The notes under the pieces: model-generated | Told to the model about the DNA's origin: nothing | What the model saw: the letters and a program-made list of their open reading frames with translations, nothing else | The model's database searches: none | From: Bacteroidales bacterium UBA1711 | GTDB taxonomy: Bacteria > Bacteroidota > Bacteroidia > Bacteroidales > P3 | Assembly: GCA_002317325.1 (NCBI GenBank) | Contig: DCJB01000020.1 | Location: forward strand, 32,967-44,865 | Length of the DNA: 11,899 nucleotides | Direction of reading: 5' to 3' | Position numbers and translations under genes: made by a program | Part shown: piece by piece, positions 1-7,610 of the stretch | How the letters are laid out: every line of letters starts with the position of its first letter | How positions within the stretch are numbered: the first letter of the stretch is position 1

Positions 1-3
1 GAG

Positions 4-32
4 TTAAGAATTAAGAATTTAGAATGTTAGAA
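4..32. repeat. Short AT-rich degenerate tandem repeat
   Basis: Just beyond the permease stop codon, the first bases of the window hold three to four degenerate copies of a 7-8 bp unit of the form TTAAGAA / TTTAGAA / TTAGAAT. Similar A/T-rich runs of this kind occur in Bacteroidales intergenic regions. The array is cut by the window edge, so its full length and role (spacer, termination region or simple slippage repeat) cannot be judged. Confidence 0.45.
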
Positions 33-1121
33 TTATTTGGGGGCGGTGCGGATGACGTAGGCGGCGGCGATGCCGAAGAGGGCTTGGGGCAGCAGTACGG
101 CGAGGAAGGGGTTGAGGGTGCCGAAGACGGCGAAGACGGTGCTGACCTTCATGAAGACGATGAAGCCGAAGGCGAGCGAAATGCCGATGGCAAGATGGAG
201 ACCGATGCCGCCGCGGCTCTTGCGGCTGGAGACACCCACGCCGATGAAGGTCATCACCAGTATGGCCAGCGGGTTGAGCAGCCGCTGGTAGAGTTCAATC
301 TTGGCCTCCACCACGGTGCTGGAACCCCTCATCTTCTCGTGGAGGATGTGCTTGTAGAGGTCCACAGAGTTCATAGTGGTGATGTCCACGGCGTACTGGT
401 TGAAGTCGTCGGGCTGGAGGGGGAGGGTGATGTCGCAGTCGTGGGGAGGGGAGAGCCGCTCGCCCGTGCTGTCGAAAGTGTGGACGCACAGGCCCACGCA
501 CTTCCACTTGCCCGAAACGGTGTCGAAAGTAATCCAGTCGGCCGTGAGGCGTTTTTGCAGGTGGAGGGAGGTGTCGTAGTAGTCTTGGTGGAACTCGCGC
601 ACACAGAGCTGGGTAGCGTCGTAGCTGTCGGCATAGACCTGGACGCCGGGCTGGCTTTGGAAATGTATGTTGTTGAAATACTCGGCCCGGTGGGTATAGA
701 TATATTGATTTTCAAACGCCACCAGTGCCCGGTTGCTCACGGGGATGAGGAAGTTGCCGAAAGCCAGCACCACCAAGGCCACCAGTCCGCCCCCGTAGAT
801 GTAGGGGCGGAGGAGGCGCCTGTAGCTGATACCGCTTCCGAGGATGGCGATAATCTCGGTGTTGCCGGCCAGCTTGGAGGTGAAGAAGATGACGCTGATG
901 AAGACAAACAGCGGACTGTAGAGGTTGACGAATCCGGGGATGAAGTTGAGGTAGTACTTCGACACGATGTCCCACAGAGAGGCCTCGCTGCCGAGGAAGT
1001 CGTCAAGTTTCTCCGATACGTCGAAGGTAATCACGATGACGATAATGAGCGCCATCGCTAAGAGGAAGGTCTTCAAGTACTTGAACAGGAGATACCTGTC
1101 AAGCGTGGGAAGGAGTTTCAC
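33..1121 (-). CDS. LptF/LptG family (YjgP/YjgQ) lipopolysaccharide-export permease
   Basis: This is a 362-residue inner-membrane protein of the LptF/LptG permease family, which works with the LptB ATPase to pull lipopolysaccharide out of the inner membrane toward the outer membrane. The family layout is visible: a basic N-terminus (MKLLPTLDRYLLFKYLK), three hydrophobic segments at about residues 15-33, 62-80 and 105-125, a soluble periplasmic region at about 126-275 (the expected jellyroll domain), then three more hydrophobic segments at about 280-297, 303-328 and 335-358. The length is normal and both ends look intact. The ATG lies 3 nt after the mutA stop, so the two genes are probably co-transcribed; I see no separate promoter. 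Bacteroidota often carry single LptF/G-like genes scattered through the genome, so I do not choose between LptF and LptG. Confidence 0.9.
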   Translation of the reverse strand: MKLLPTLDRYLLFKYLKTFLLAMALIIVIVITFDVSEKLDDFLGSEASLWDIVSKYYLNFIPGFVNLYSPLFVFISVIFFTSKLAGNTEIIAILGSGISYRRLLRPYIYGGGLVALVVLAFGNFLIPVSNRALVAFENQYIYTHRAEYFNNIHFQSQPGVQVYADSYDATQLCVREFHQDYYDTSLHLQKRLTADWITFDTVSGKWKCVGLCVHTFDSTGERLSPPHDCDITLPLQPDDFNQYAVDITTMNSVDLYKHILHEKMRGSSTVVEAKIELYQRLLNPLAILVMTFIGVGVSSRKSRGGIGLHLAIGISLAFGFIVFMKVSTVFAVFGTLNPFLAVLLPQALFGIAAAYVIRTAPK

Positions 1122-1124
1122 ACC

Positions 1125-2996
1125 TTACTCGATGCCGAATAGTTTCTGGAACTGGGTGAGGCAGTCGAGGACGTTGGTTTTTACATGGATGAACTCGTTG
1201 ACGCCATAGCCTTTGTAGGTCTCCACCATATCCTTGGGATAGCCGGCGAGGACCACGCTCTTGACCTTTCCGCAGAGGCCCTTGCAGGCGGTCTCGGCGA
1301 TGTCGGCATACTCGTCGTCGGAGGAGCAGAGCACCACGATGTCGGCCTTGGCATCGAGGGCTGCCTTCACGCCTTCGTCGGCGGTCTTGAAGCCGGGGTT
1401 GTCGATAATCTCGTAACCCGCCACGCCGAAGAAGTTGGTGGCGAAGCCCGCGCGGGCCTTGCGCATGGCGAGGTTGCCGTAGGTGAGGAGGAACACTTTG
1501 GGGCGGCGTCCGCTCTTCTCGGTGTCGAGGCGGAGCTGCTCGAAAGCCTCGGCGCCGCGGTAGAGGCGGAGTTTCTTCACCTCCAAGCCACCGCAGCAGC
1601 AGGAGGTTTTGCCGCAGTAGGCGCTCTCCTTCTCAATCTTGTCGGCCATGGTCTCCAAGAGGTTGGGGTATTGGTTGGTGCCGAGGATGGTGGTGCGGCG
1701 GGTGGCGATGTCCATGTCGCGCTGCTGAGCGGTTTTTTCCACCTCGGCCTGAACGAATCCTTCGCGGACGGCCTTGGCGAAGCCGCCCTTCTCTTCCACG
1801 GCGAGGAAGAGCTGCCAGGCGTACTGGGCGATGCTGTCGGTGAGGTTTTCGATGTAGTAGCTGCCGGCGGCGGGGTCAACAATCTTGTCCATATAGCTTT
1901 CCTCCTTGAGCAGCAGCTGCTGGTTGCGGCCGATGCGGTAGCCGAAGCTGTCGCCCTCCTTGAAGGCGATGTCGAAGGGGTTGGTGCAGATGCTGTCGGC
2001 GCCGGCGATGGCGGCGGACATGGTCTCGGTGGTGGTGCGGAGCATATTGACATAGGGGTCGAAGATGCTCTTGTTCCACACCGAGCTGGAGGCGTTGATG
2101 AACACCTTGGCGCAGCAGTCGCAGCCGGGGTTGTACTGCTCCACAATCTTGCTCCAGAGGAGGCGTGCGGCGCGGATTTTGGCAATCTCCATGAAGTAGT
2201 TGCTGCCGGTGGCGAAGTTGAAGACGAGGCTCTTTGCCACGTCGGCGGCGCTGAGGCCGAGGTCGGTGAGGCGCGCCATGAGGTCGTTGGCGGAGGCGAG
2301 GGTGAAGCCGAGTTCCTGCACGATGTTGGAGCCGGCGTTGTGGATATGGCAGCCGTTGACGGTCAGCACGCGGAAGCCGGGCAGGTTGTCTTTGGCGAAC
2401 TCCACCAGTTCTTTGGCGCAGGCGTAGGCGTTCTCTTCGCCGCCCTGAAATTCGCCGAAGAGGAGGGCGTGGCCGCAGGGGTCGAAGTTGCAGCTGCCGG
2501 CCACCTTGGCGGGGTCGCAGCCGCGAGCCTTCACCACCTCGGCGAAGAGCCGGAGGGTCTTGAGCATATCCTTGCCGCAGGTGAAGTTGACCTTGCATTT
2601 CTCCAAGTCGATACCCTTGAGGAGGGCCTCCATGCGCTCGACGGTGTCGGCCTTGCAGGCGCAGAAGCCCAGCGAGTTGGCTCCGCGTGCGGCGGCTTCG
2701 ACGGCGAGGGCGTTAGCTTCCTCAATGCTGTCGGCCTTGATATCCTGACGGATGTCCCAGAGGTTGCCGTTGGTCTGTTTGCCGCGGGTGAAGGGGGCCT
2801 GGCCGGGGTTGCTCTCGAGATACTCGAGGTTGTCGAGGTCTTCGGCGCGGTAGTAGGGCTTCACCTTGAAGCCTTCGAGGGTCTTCCAGACCAGTTTCTT
2901 CTCATAGTCGGCACCTTTGAGGTCCTTATTGATGACTTCTTCCCATTTTTCGGTTGACACCGGGGGAAATTCACTGAACAATTTGTTGTCTTCCAT
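1125..2996 (-). CDS. mutA: Methylmalonyl-CoA mutase small (beta) subunit MutA
   Basis: This encodes the small subunit of adenosylcobalamin-dependent methylmalonyl-CoA mutase, which interconverts succinyl-CoA and (R)-methylmalonyl-CoA in the succinate-propionate pathway; MutB is the catalytic B12-binding partner. The N-terminus (LFSEFPPVSTEKWEEVINKDL, then KLVWKTLEGFKVKPYYRAED) is typical of bacteroidal MutA, followed by a TIM-barrel region (to about residue 440) and a C-terminal cobalamin-binding-like fold (about 490-623). That last domain lacks the DxHxxG cobalamin-ligand motif, as expected for MutA and not for MutB. I chose the ATG at 2996 (623 aa) over one at 3014: the family begins at this point, and the 3014 start would leave only about 12 nt of leader after the predicted transcription start. 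The downstream gene is the permease, not mutB, which is unusual. Confidence 0.95.
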   Translation of the reverse strand: MEDNKLFSEFPPVSTEKWEEVINKDLKGADYEKKLVWKTLEGFKVKPYYRAEDLDNLEYLESNPGQAPFTRGKQTNGNLWDIRQDIKADSIEEANALAVEAAARGANSLGFCACKADTVERMEALLKGIDLEKCKVNFTCGKDMLKTLRLFAEVVKARGCDPAKVAGSCNFDPCGHALLFGEFQGGEENAYACAKELVEFAKDNLPGFRVLTVNGCHIHNAGSNIVQELGFTLASANDLMARLTDLGLSAADVAKSLVFNFATGSNYFMEIAKIRAARLLWSKIVEQYNPGCDCCAKVFINASSSVWNKSIFDPYVNMLRTTTETMSAAIAGADSICTNPFDIAFKEGDSFGYRIGRNQQLLLKEESYMDKIVDPAAGSYYIENLTDSIAQYAWQLFLAVEEKGGFAKAVREGFVQAEVEKTAQQRDMDIATRRTTILGTNQYPNLLETMADKIEKESAYCGKTSCCCGGLEVKKLRLYRGAEAFEQLRLDTEKSGRRPKVFLLTYGNLAMRKARAGFATNFFGVAGYEIIDNPGFKTADEGVKAALDAKADIVVLCSSDDEYADIAETACKGLCGKVKSVVLAGYPKDMVETYKGYGVNEFIHVKTNVLDCLTQFQKLFGIE

Positions 2997-3032
2997 TATA
3001 TTAAGTTTTATCATTCTCTACACAAGAACAAG

Positions 3033-3040
3033 CAAAGATA
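3033..3040 (-). promoter_or_regulatory. Bacteroidota-type promoter (-7 element) for mutA
   Basis: Read on the minus strand this is TATCTTTG, a perfect match to the Bacteroidota sigma-ABfr -7 consensus TAnnTTTG. An A-tract lies just upstream (3042-3049) and no good -33 TTTG is obvious. Transcription would begin around 3027, giving a leader of about 30 nt to the ATG at 2996. Confidence 0.65.
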
Positions 3041-3083
3041 CAACTTTTTTTTGATTTGTGGCGAATTGGCGATAAAATGGTCA

Positions 3084-3158
3084 GCCCCTGGGGGCAGACT
3101 GCGGACGGCAAGAGGGCTTTCCGGGGTTTCCGACCCACCGGGAGCCTCCGGCCCGTCC
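3084..3158 (-). other. GC-rich intergenic region with possible hairpins between helicase and mutA
   Basis: The 3' flank of the helicase gene holds several short inverted repeats: GCCCC/GGGGC at 3084-3095 (effective stem about 4 bp with a small loop), and a nested arrangement around 3111-3152 in which GGCT/AGCC flank GGGT/ACCC. They may act in termination or 3'-end protection of the helicase mRNA. There is no clean U-tract, so a rho-independent terminator is not established. Confidence 0.25.
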
Positions 3159-3163
3159 GGCGG

Positions 3164-6100
3164 TCAGCAGGGGACCACCTGGCAGCCGGCGGCGCTCACA
3201 TAGAGGAGGAAGCCGCGTGCGGCGGGGCGGCCCATGGCCTCCACGGCGCGGCAGTAGCGTTGGACCTGCTGGCGGTGTTCGGCTTGGCGGGAGGCGGCGT
3301 TGGGGCCGGTCTTGAAGTCCACCACCGAGGTCTCGCCGTCGGCCAGCACGATACGGTCGGGGCGCAGCACCTCGCCCTGCCACACGAGGCTGCACTCGCA
3401 GAGGCTCTCGCAGCCGGGGTCGAAGAAGCGGGCGGCCTCGGGGTGGTTGAGCACCTGGTCCATCAGGGCCTGCAGCTCGGCCTGTTCGGCGGGGGCGAGG
3501 CGGTGGCGGAGGGCATAGCGGCGGAGGGCGTCGGGTGCCTCGCCGCGGTGGCTCACGAGGGAGAGCAGTTCGTGAATCTGGATGCCCCGCTGGCGCGAGG
3601 AGTCGTCGATGGCGCCAAAAATCCGGTCGGCCTGTTCGGCGATGGCAATGCGGGTCTGCCACGGGGGGAAGGAGATCTGCTCCACGGGGGTGGCGCGGCG
3701 TGCGGCGGACGGGGCGGAGGATTTGTCGGCAGACGGGGCTGGGGCGCCCTCGTCGGCCGCCAGTTCCAGCACGCCGGGGGCGGTTTCGACGGCCTCGGGG
3801 CAGGACTGGAAATATTCGCCCGCCGGGGTTGGTCCGACGCTGTAGAGTAGGAGCTGGTCGCGTGGGCGGGTCATGGCCACATAGTCGATGTTCACGTCGT
3901 CCAAGACCCGTTTCTGTTCCTCCTCGGCAAAGAGGGGGTCGAAGGTGGAGTGCTCGCCCTTCTTGTTCTGCACCAAGGCGGCGGGGAGCAGCAGTCCCTC
4001 TTCGGGCCGGACGATGGTCCACAGCCGCATGGGGTAGGCGCGCTGGGGCAGCATGGGGTAGAGCACCACGGGGGCTTCGAGCCCCTTGGACTTGTGGATA
4101 GTCATGAGGCGGACGGCGTCGATGTCCTCGGGCATGGCGGTAGAGAGGCGGTCGTGGGCCAGCTGGTCGTCGAGCCATTCGAGGAACTCGCCCACGTCCT
4201 GGCGGTGGGTGGAGGAGTAGCGGGCCACCACGTTGAGGAGAGTGGCGGCGTAGGCGGTCTCGACTTGGGCGGCGCCCGTGAGGCGGAGGGCGGCCTCGCA
4301 GCAGTCGTAGAGCGATAGCGGGCGGAGCCGCTCGACGAGCTGGAGGGGAGAGATGGGCGGGGTGTCCCCTGCCCCGGGGGGGCGGAGGCAGTCGATCAGG
4401 AGGCCGGCCTGGGCGGCGGCGGTGCGGTCGCCCTCGTCCAAGAGCAGCCGAAAGAGGCAGCGCAAGAGCAGCACCACGCGGCTGTTGGAGAGGAGGAACG
4501 ATTCGTTGGAGACCACGGCGATGCCCCGCTGGGACAGGCGGCGGCCGATGGCGGCGAGGTGGCGCTTGGTGCGTGCCAGCAGCATGATGTCGGCGAGGCG
4601 GTAGCCCTCCTTCACGGTCAGGCGGGCGATATCGTCGGCGAGGCGGACGGCGAGGGGTTCTTCCCACGAAGAGGGGTCCACGACGGTGTGGCGCACCCGG
4701 CCGCCGGGGCGGACGGGCTGCTGCTCGAGGTCGGCGTAGATGTTGGCCAAGAGTGGGTTGTCGGGGTGCTTGGTGCGGCACAGCCAGGCGAAGAAGCTGT
4801 TGTTGAACTCCACCACGGCGCGGGCGGTGCGGAAGTTGCGTTCCAGCCGCTGGACGATCCCCACGCCGGGGCTTTCCAAGAGGCGGCCGTGGAGGGGGTT
4901 ATCGACCCGCGGGAGGGCGGCGAACTGCTCGGCGTCGCCCTGGCGGAAGCGGTAGATGGCCTGCTTGGCGTCGCCCACCACGAGGGAGGCGTGGCCGCTG
5001 CCCACTCCGTTTTCGACCAGCGGCACGAGGTTCTGCCACTGCATACGCGAAGTGTCTTGGAACTCGTCGATGAGGTAGTTGAGGTAGCGGTTGCCGAGGC
5101 GTTCGTAGATGAAGGGGGCGGGTTCGTCCTGCACCACGGCGGCGATGCGCTTGTTGAACTCGGAGATATGGACCTCCTCGTTTTGGCGGGAGTAGGCGGC
5201 GGAGAGGTCGCCCATTTTGTTGAGGAGCGCGACGAGGAGTAAGTTGCGGAGGATCTGGCGGCGGCTGGCGCAGCGGAGTCCCTCGGTGTCGCGGAGGGCG
5301 CGGAGGTCGGCGTAGAGGGCCTGGAGGCGTGGTTTGAGGGCGGCGAGGCGGTCGGCGGTGTCGGCGGGGCATTTGGCGGAGCCGAGTTTGTCGCCTTCGA
5401 GGTAGGCGAGGACGTAGGAGTTGGGGTCCTTGTCGGCGCCCTCGGCCACGGCCTCGAAGAAGGCGCCGGCGCCCGTCTTGGCGTGGAAGAAGTCGTCGGT
5501 TTGGACCCCTGCCTCGGCCATAGCCTCCACCCCCTGGCGCCCGAGGGCGGCGCACTGCGACTGGTAGCGGCGGTTTTGTTCGCGGTAGCTTGCGGCGATG
5601 CGGCTGAAGTCGGCTGGCGAGAGGTGGCGGAGGCGCCGGAGGTATTCGGGCGCGTCCTCGCGGAAGAGTTGTTCGGCCAGTTCGGCCAGCGCGCTGTCGG
5701 GGCGGAAGCCCTTGCCCTCGTCCATGCGGTCGGCGGCGTATTGGGCGAGGATGTCGGTGAGGCCCTCCTCGCCCTCGTGTCCCACCTGTGCCATGAGGTC
5801 GTCCACGGCGTGCTGGACCAAGTCGCTGTTATCCACGGCGATGTTGAAGTTGGCCGGGAGGCCGAGGTCGTGTGCGAAAGTGTGGACAATGCGGTTGACG
5901 AAGCTGTCGATGGTGCAGACCGCCAAGTCGCCGTAGTTGTGCAGCACGGCGGAGCGGACGAGGGAGGCGTAGCGGCGGAGGGTGAGGGAGTCGAGTGCGA
6001 GAGCGCGTGCGATGTCGGCGCCCATGGGGGTGTCGGCGCCGTTGAGGGCCATGGCGCCGAGTTCGCGGAGGATACGCTCCTTCATTTCGTTGGCGGCCTT

Positions 6101-6328
6101 GTTGGTGAAGGTGATGGCCAGAATGCGGCGGAAGCGCTGTGGCAAGTCGGCCTCGGGGCACGAGAAGGCCAGCTCGAGGAACTGGCGCACCAAGGTGTAG
6201 GTCTTGCCCGCCCCCGCGGCGGCGCGGCACACCACAAAGCGTGCCCCGTCGGCGCTGCGGGGGGAGGAGGGGGAAGTGGGTTTAAGCGAATCTTTCACGG
6301 GATTAGAAATGACATTTTCCTTTCTCAA
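3164..6328 (-). CDS. AddA/RecB-like UvrD-family helicase with RecB-type nuclease domain
   Basis: This is a superfamily 1A DNA helicase-nuclease of the AddA/RecB type, for double-strand break end resection and recombination. From the TTG at 6328 (1054 aa) the motifs are: Walker A AAAGAGKT (36-43), Ia AITFTNKAANEMKERI (71-86), II LIDEFQDTS (419-427), III VVGDAKQAIYRFRQGD (450-465), IV LERNFRTARAVVEF (495-508), V VRLMTIHKSKGLE (739-751) and VI DYVAMTRPRDQLLLY (815-829). The C-terminus carries a RecB-family PD-(D/E)XK nuclease with IHELLS (918-923), D991, D1004-F-K1006 and QVQRY (1021-1025), so catalysis looks intact. The start is uncertain: there is no in-frame ATG. TTG at 6328 overlaps the upstream ORF by 26 nt; GTG at 6298 would begin 4 nt after that ORF's stop. 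An AddB partner is not adjacent. Confidence 0.93.
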   Translation of the reverse strand: MRKENVISNPVKDSLKPTSPSSPRSADGARFVVCRAAAGAGKTYTLVRQFLELAFSCPEADLPQRFRRILAITFTNKAANEMKERILRELGAMALNGADTPMGADIARALALDSLTLRRYASLVRSAVLHNYGDLAVCTIDSFVNRIVHTFAHDLGLPANFNIAVDNSDLVQHAVDDLMAQVGHEGEEGLTDILAQYAADRMDEGKGFRPDSALAELAEQLFREDAPEYLRRLRHLSPADFSRIAASYREQNRRYQSQCAALGRQGVEAMAEAGVQTDDFFHAKTGAGAFFEAVAEGADKDPNSYVLAYLEGDKLGSAKCPADTADRLAALKPRLQALYADLRALRDTEGLRCASRRQILRNLLLVALLNKMGDLSAAYSRQNEEVHISEFNKRIAAVVQDEPAPFIYERLGNRYLNYLIDEFQDTSRMQWQNLVPLVENGVGSGHASLVVGDAKQAIYRFRQGDAEQFAALPRVDNPLHGRLLESPGVGIVQRLERNFRTARAVVEFNNSFFAWLCRTKHPDNPLLANIYADLEQQPVRPGGRVRHTVVDPSSWEEPLAVRLADDIARLTVKEGYRLADIMLLARTKRHLAAIGRRLSQRGIAVVSNESFLLSNSRVVLLLRCLFRLLLDEGDRTAAAQAGLLIDCLRPPGAGDTPPISPLQLVERLRPLSLYDCCEAALRLTGAAQVETAYAATLLNVVARYSSTHRQDVGEFLEWLDDQLAHDRLSTAMPEDIDAVRLMTIHKSKGLEAPVVLYPMLPQRAYPMRLWTIVRPEEGLLLPAALVQNKKGEHSTFDPLFAEEEQKRVLDDVNIDYVAMTRPRDQLLLYSVGPTPAGEYFQSCPEAVETAPGVLELAADEGAPAPSADKSSAPSAARRATPVEQISFPPWQTRIAIAEQADRIFGAIDDSSRQRGIQIHELLSLVSHRGEAPDALRRYALRHRLAPAEQAELQALMDQVLNHPEAARFFDPGCESLCECSLVWQGEVLRPDRIVLADGETSVVDFKTGPNAASRQAEHRQQVQRYCRAVEAMGRPAARGFLLYVSAAGCQVVPC

Positions 6329-6824
6329 TGGCTTTTAGCAGCCTTTTGCGGGCTGCTTTTATATCTTCCTCGGTCACGGAGGGGTTAGGACTATAGCGGT
6401 AAGTATCCTCAACAAAACTATAGCAAAAAGGATAAAGCATCCATCCAACCTTCTGATTAGGACGACCATAATTCACCCATAGTACATCGAAGGCCTTCGG
6501 ACAGGGGTAATATTCCCTAAAATGCCGCCCCTTGCGTACTTCACACAGCTTTTTCCCGATATCGGATTCCAACTTACGTTGGACTTTGCACAGAACTGTT
6601 GGGTAGTCTTCGTGTTTAGTGAATGTGAGATACCAATGGTTATGTTCCAAGAACTTCTCCAAAAAGAACCTAAATTCAAGCATTGTAGCATTCATAACTA
6701 TCACCTTTTTTCCTCCGTCATTAATCTCTACCAGCATCGGAAAATCGTGTTCGTAACAACCAGACCTCAGCACACCCTCCAGAATGATTCTATTCCAAAT
6801 GTCAGAAAAGCTCTTGCCCACCAT
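6303..6824 (-). CDS. Hypothetical protein, 173 aa, AT-rich patch
   Basis: I do not recognise this protein. It is soluble-looking with no signal peptide or membrane segment, rich in aromatic residues (many W, Y and F), and has a basic C-terminal helix (about residues 152-173, EEDIKAARKRLLKAIEKGKC). Blocks that could be conserved include FPMLVEINDGGKKVIVMNA (about 28-46), WYLTFTKHEDYPTVL and GWMLYPFCYSFVEDTYRYS. Its base composition is clearly less GC-rich than the helicase and SAM-HAT genes. The ORF is in exactly the same frame as the HD-domain gene upstream: after that gene's TGA (6870-6872) there are 15 open codons before this ATG, so the two may once have been one gene, or translation may be coupled. 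The 3' end overlaps the putative TTG start of the helicase. Confidence 0.55.
   Translation of the reverse strand: MVGKSFSDIWNRIILEGVLRSGCYEHDFPMLVEINDGGKKVIVMNATMLEFRFFLEKFLEHNHWYLTFTKHEDYPTVLCKVQRKLESDIGKKLCEVRKGRHFREYYPCPKAFDVLWVNYGRPNQKVGWMLYPFCYSFVEDTYRYSPNPSVTEEDIKAARKRLLKAIEKGKCHF
6337..6357. repeat. Perfect 7-bp inverted repeat at the 3' end of the 173-aa ORF
   Basis: AGCAGCC and GGCTGCT flank a 7-nt loop. On the minus-strand mRNA this stem ends only 8 nt before the putative TTG start of the helicase, where it could block ribosome binding unless upstream translation unwinds it. On the plus strand it is followed by TTTAT and would resemble a terminator, although no plus-strand gene reads into it. 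It lies within coding sequence, so its function is uncertain. Confidence 0.35.
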
Positions 6825-6869
6825 GTGTTTAAATGTATTGATGACAAATATCTTATACTTTGAGCGGCA

Positions 6870-7478
6870 TCATTCAACCACTGGAACAAAGTTCTTCCAC
6901 TCATCCTCTCCAACTTCAAGGAGTGCTTCGTCACTGATAGTCCTTCGAACTTTCGGGTCACCCTTGATATGCTTCGCGCTGCGCTGGTGGTGCTGCCGGC
7001 GGAAATGCTCTGCCAACAGATATGTCGAGTCTTCTCCATAGCCCACCGTCACTTGTGTACTCTTCCACTCCCACTTTCCGGGCTGTATCTCAAAATGGTC
7101 GGCATACTCCTTCAGCGGGTGTCCCTTGCTCCTCTGTATGGTGCGCACCAGCACCAAGAACTTAGGGTCGCTGAGGGCGGAATCCATCTCATCAGCGGTA
7201 ACGGCCATGCCGATATCATGCCCGTAGGCGGCAGCCAGCAGCAAAAAAAGGTCGGAGGAGGTGAACTTTTTCAAGTATTTGGGGGCAACAATCTTCGCTA
7301 TGGCCGCCAAAATAGCTTCGGAGTGGGAGGCATCGTGCTTGGAATAGTGCGGGAACTGCTGAGGCACAGCCGTCAATTCTTCGGTGAAATGGGCCTTCAA
7401 CTGAGTCCATTTTCCGAAGAGTTGGCCATCTGCGTTCTCTTTGAATATCTCTTCAATCGTCATACTTTTTGCTGGCAT
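6870..7478 (-). CDS. Short HD-domain protein, probably truncated
   Basis: From the ATG at 7478 this is 202 residues with an HD-type metal phosphohydrolase motif set: HYSKHDASHSE (44-54, candidate ligands H44, H48, D49, H52) and YGHDIGM (85-91, H87-D88). A second family block reads EHFRRQHHQRSA (147-158). This arrangement resembles the N-terminal HD region of large (roughly 800-900 aa) conflict-associated proteins in which HD is followed by an HSP90/HATPase-like domain. Here the frame stops about 45 residues after the second block, with no ATPase domain, so truncation is likely. The N-terminus fits the family at MTIEEIFKEN (7463) or at the ATG 15 nt upstream; the open frame extending to 7613 crosses low-complexity G/C-rich leader sequence and is rejected. 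A -7 promoter element lies at 7611-7618. The substrate is unknown; HD proteins often act on nucleotides or cyclic nucleotides. Confidence 0.7.
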   Translation of the reverse strand: MPAKSMTIEEIFKENADGQLFGKWTQLKAHFTEELTAVPQQFPHYSKHDASHSEAILAAIAKIVAPKYLKKFTSSDLFLLLAAAYGHDIGMAVTADEMDSALSDPKFLVLVRTIQRSKGHPLKEYADHFEIQPGKWEWKSTQVTVGYGEDSTYLLAEHFRRQHHQRSAKHIKGDPKVRRTISDEALLEVGEDEWKNFVPVVE

Positions 7479-7502
7479 AGTGCGGTGTTTTTGAGGGCGG
7501 TT

Positions 7503-7543
7503 GGGGGGTAATAGCGGGAGGCGGGGGCGGGGCGGGAGGCGGG
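7503..7543 (+). other. G-rich tract with G-quadruplex potential
   Basis: The plus strand has at least five runs of three or more G separated by 1-4 nt (GGGAGGC, GGGGGC, GGGGC, GGGAGGC, GGG). It lies in the 5' leader of the HD gene, so its mRNA would be C-rich and any quadruplex would form on the template strand or in plus-strand RNA. It may be compositional drift rather than a functional element. Confidence 0.45.
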
Positions 7544-7585
7544 TGACGGCATTGTGGGGCAACGGGTTGCCGAGACGATGCCCTT

Positions 7586-7608
7586 CTGCGGGGCGGAGCC
7601 GTCCGCAG
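7586..7608. repeat. Inverted repeat just downstream of the HD-gene promoter
   Basis: CTGCGG (7586-7591) pairs with CCGCAG (7603-7608) around an 11-nt GC-rich loop. On the minus strand it lies directly after the -7 element at 7611-7618, at or just after the expected transcription start, so it could be a 5'-end stabilising hairpin or an operator. No such role is shown by the sequence itself. Confidence 0.35.
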
Positions 7609-7610
7609 TG

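Noticed and set aside
1185..2957. 590-codon plus-strand open frame opposite mutA
   Set aside because: It is an antisense shadow of a GC-rich gene. The translation is a repetitive Gly/Ala/Val/Glu-rich sequence with no domain, while the minus strand encodes an unmistakable MutA.
3081..4781. 566-codon minus-strand open frame overlapping the helicase in another frame
   Set aside because: The product is almost all Pro, Arg and Gly, as expected for an off-frame reading of very GC-rich DNA. The helicase frame carries all SF1 motifs and the nuclease domain through the same bases.
5483..6388. 301-codon plus-strand open frame antisense to the helicase N-terminus
   Set aside because: Low-complexity Val/Gly/Glu/Ala-rich shadow. 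The opposite strand encodes Walker A and motif Ia.
6413..6420. Minus-strand TAGTTTTG as an internal promoter for the helicase
   Set aside because: It matches TAnnTTTG but lies inside a coding frame with no -33 element at a suitable distance. Short matches are expected by chance in the AT-rich patch.
6870..6872. TGA as a recoded (selenocysteine) codon joining the HD and 173-aa ORFs
   Set aside because: I see no obvious selenocysteine-insertion hairpin just after the TGA and the HD family does not use selenocysteine at this place. A plain stop or a nonsense mutation is simpler.
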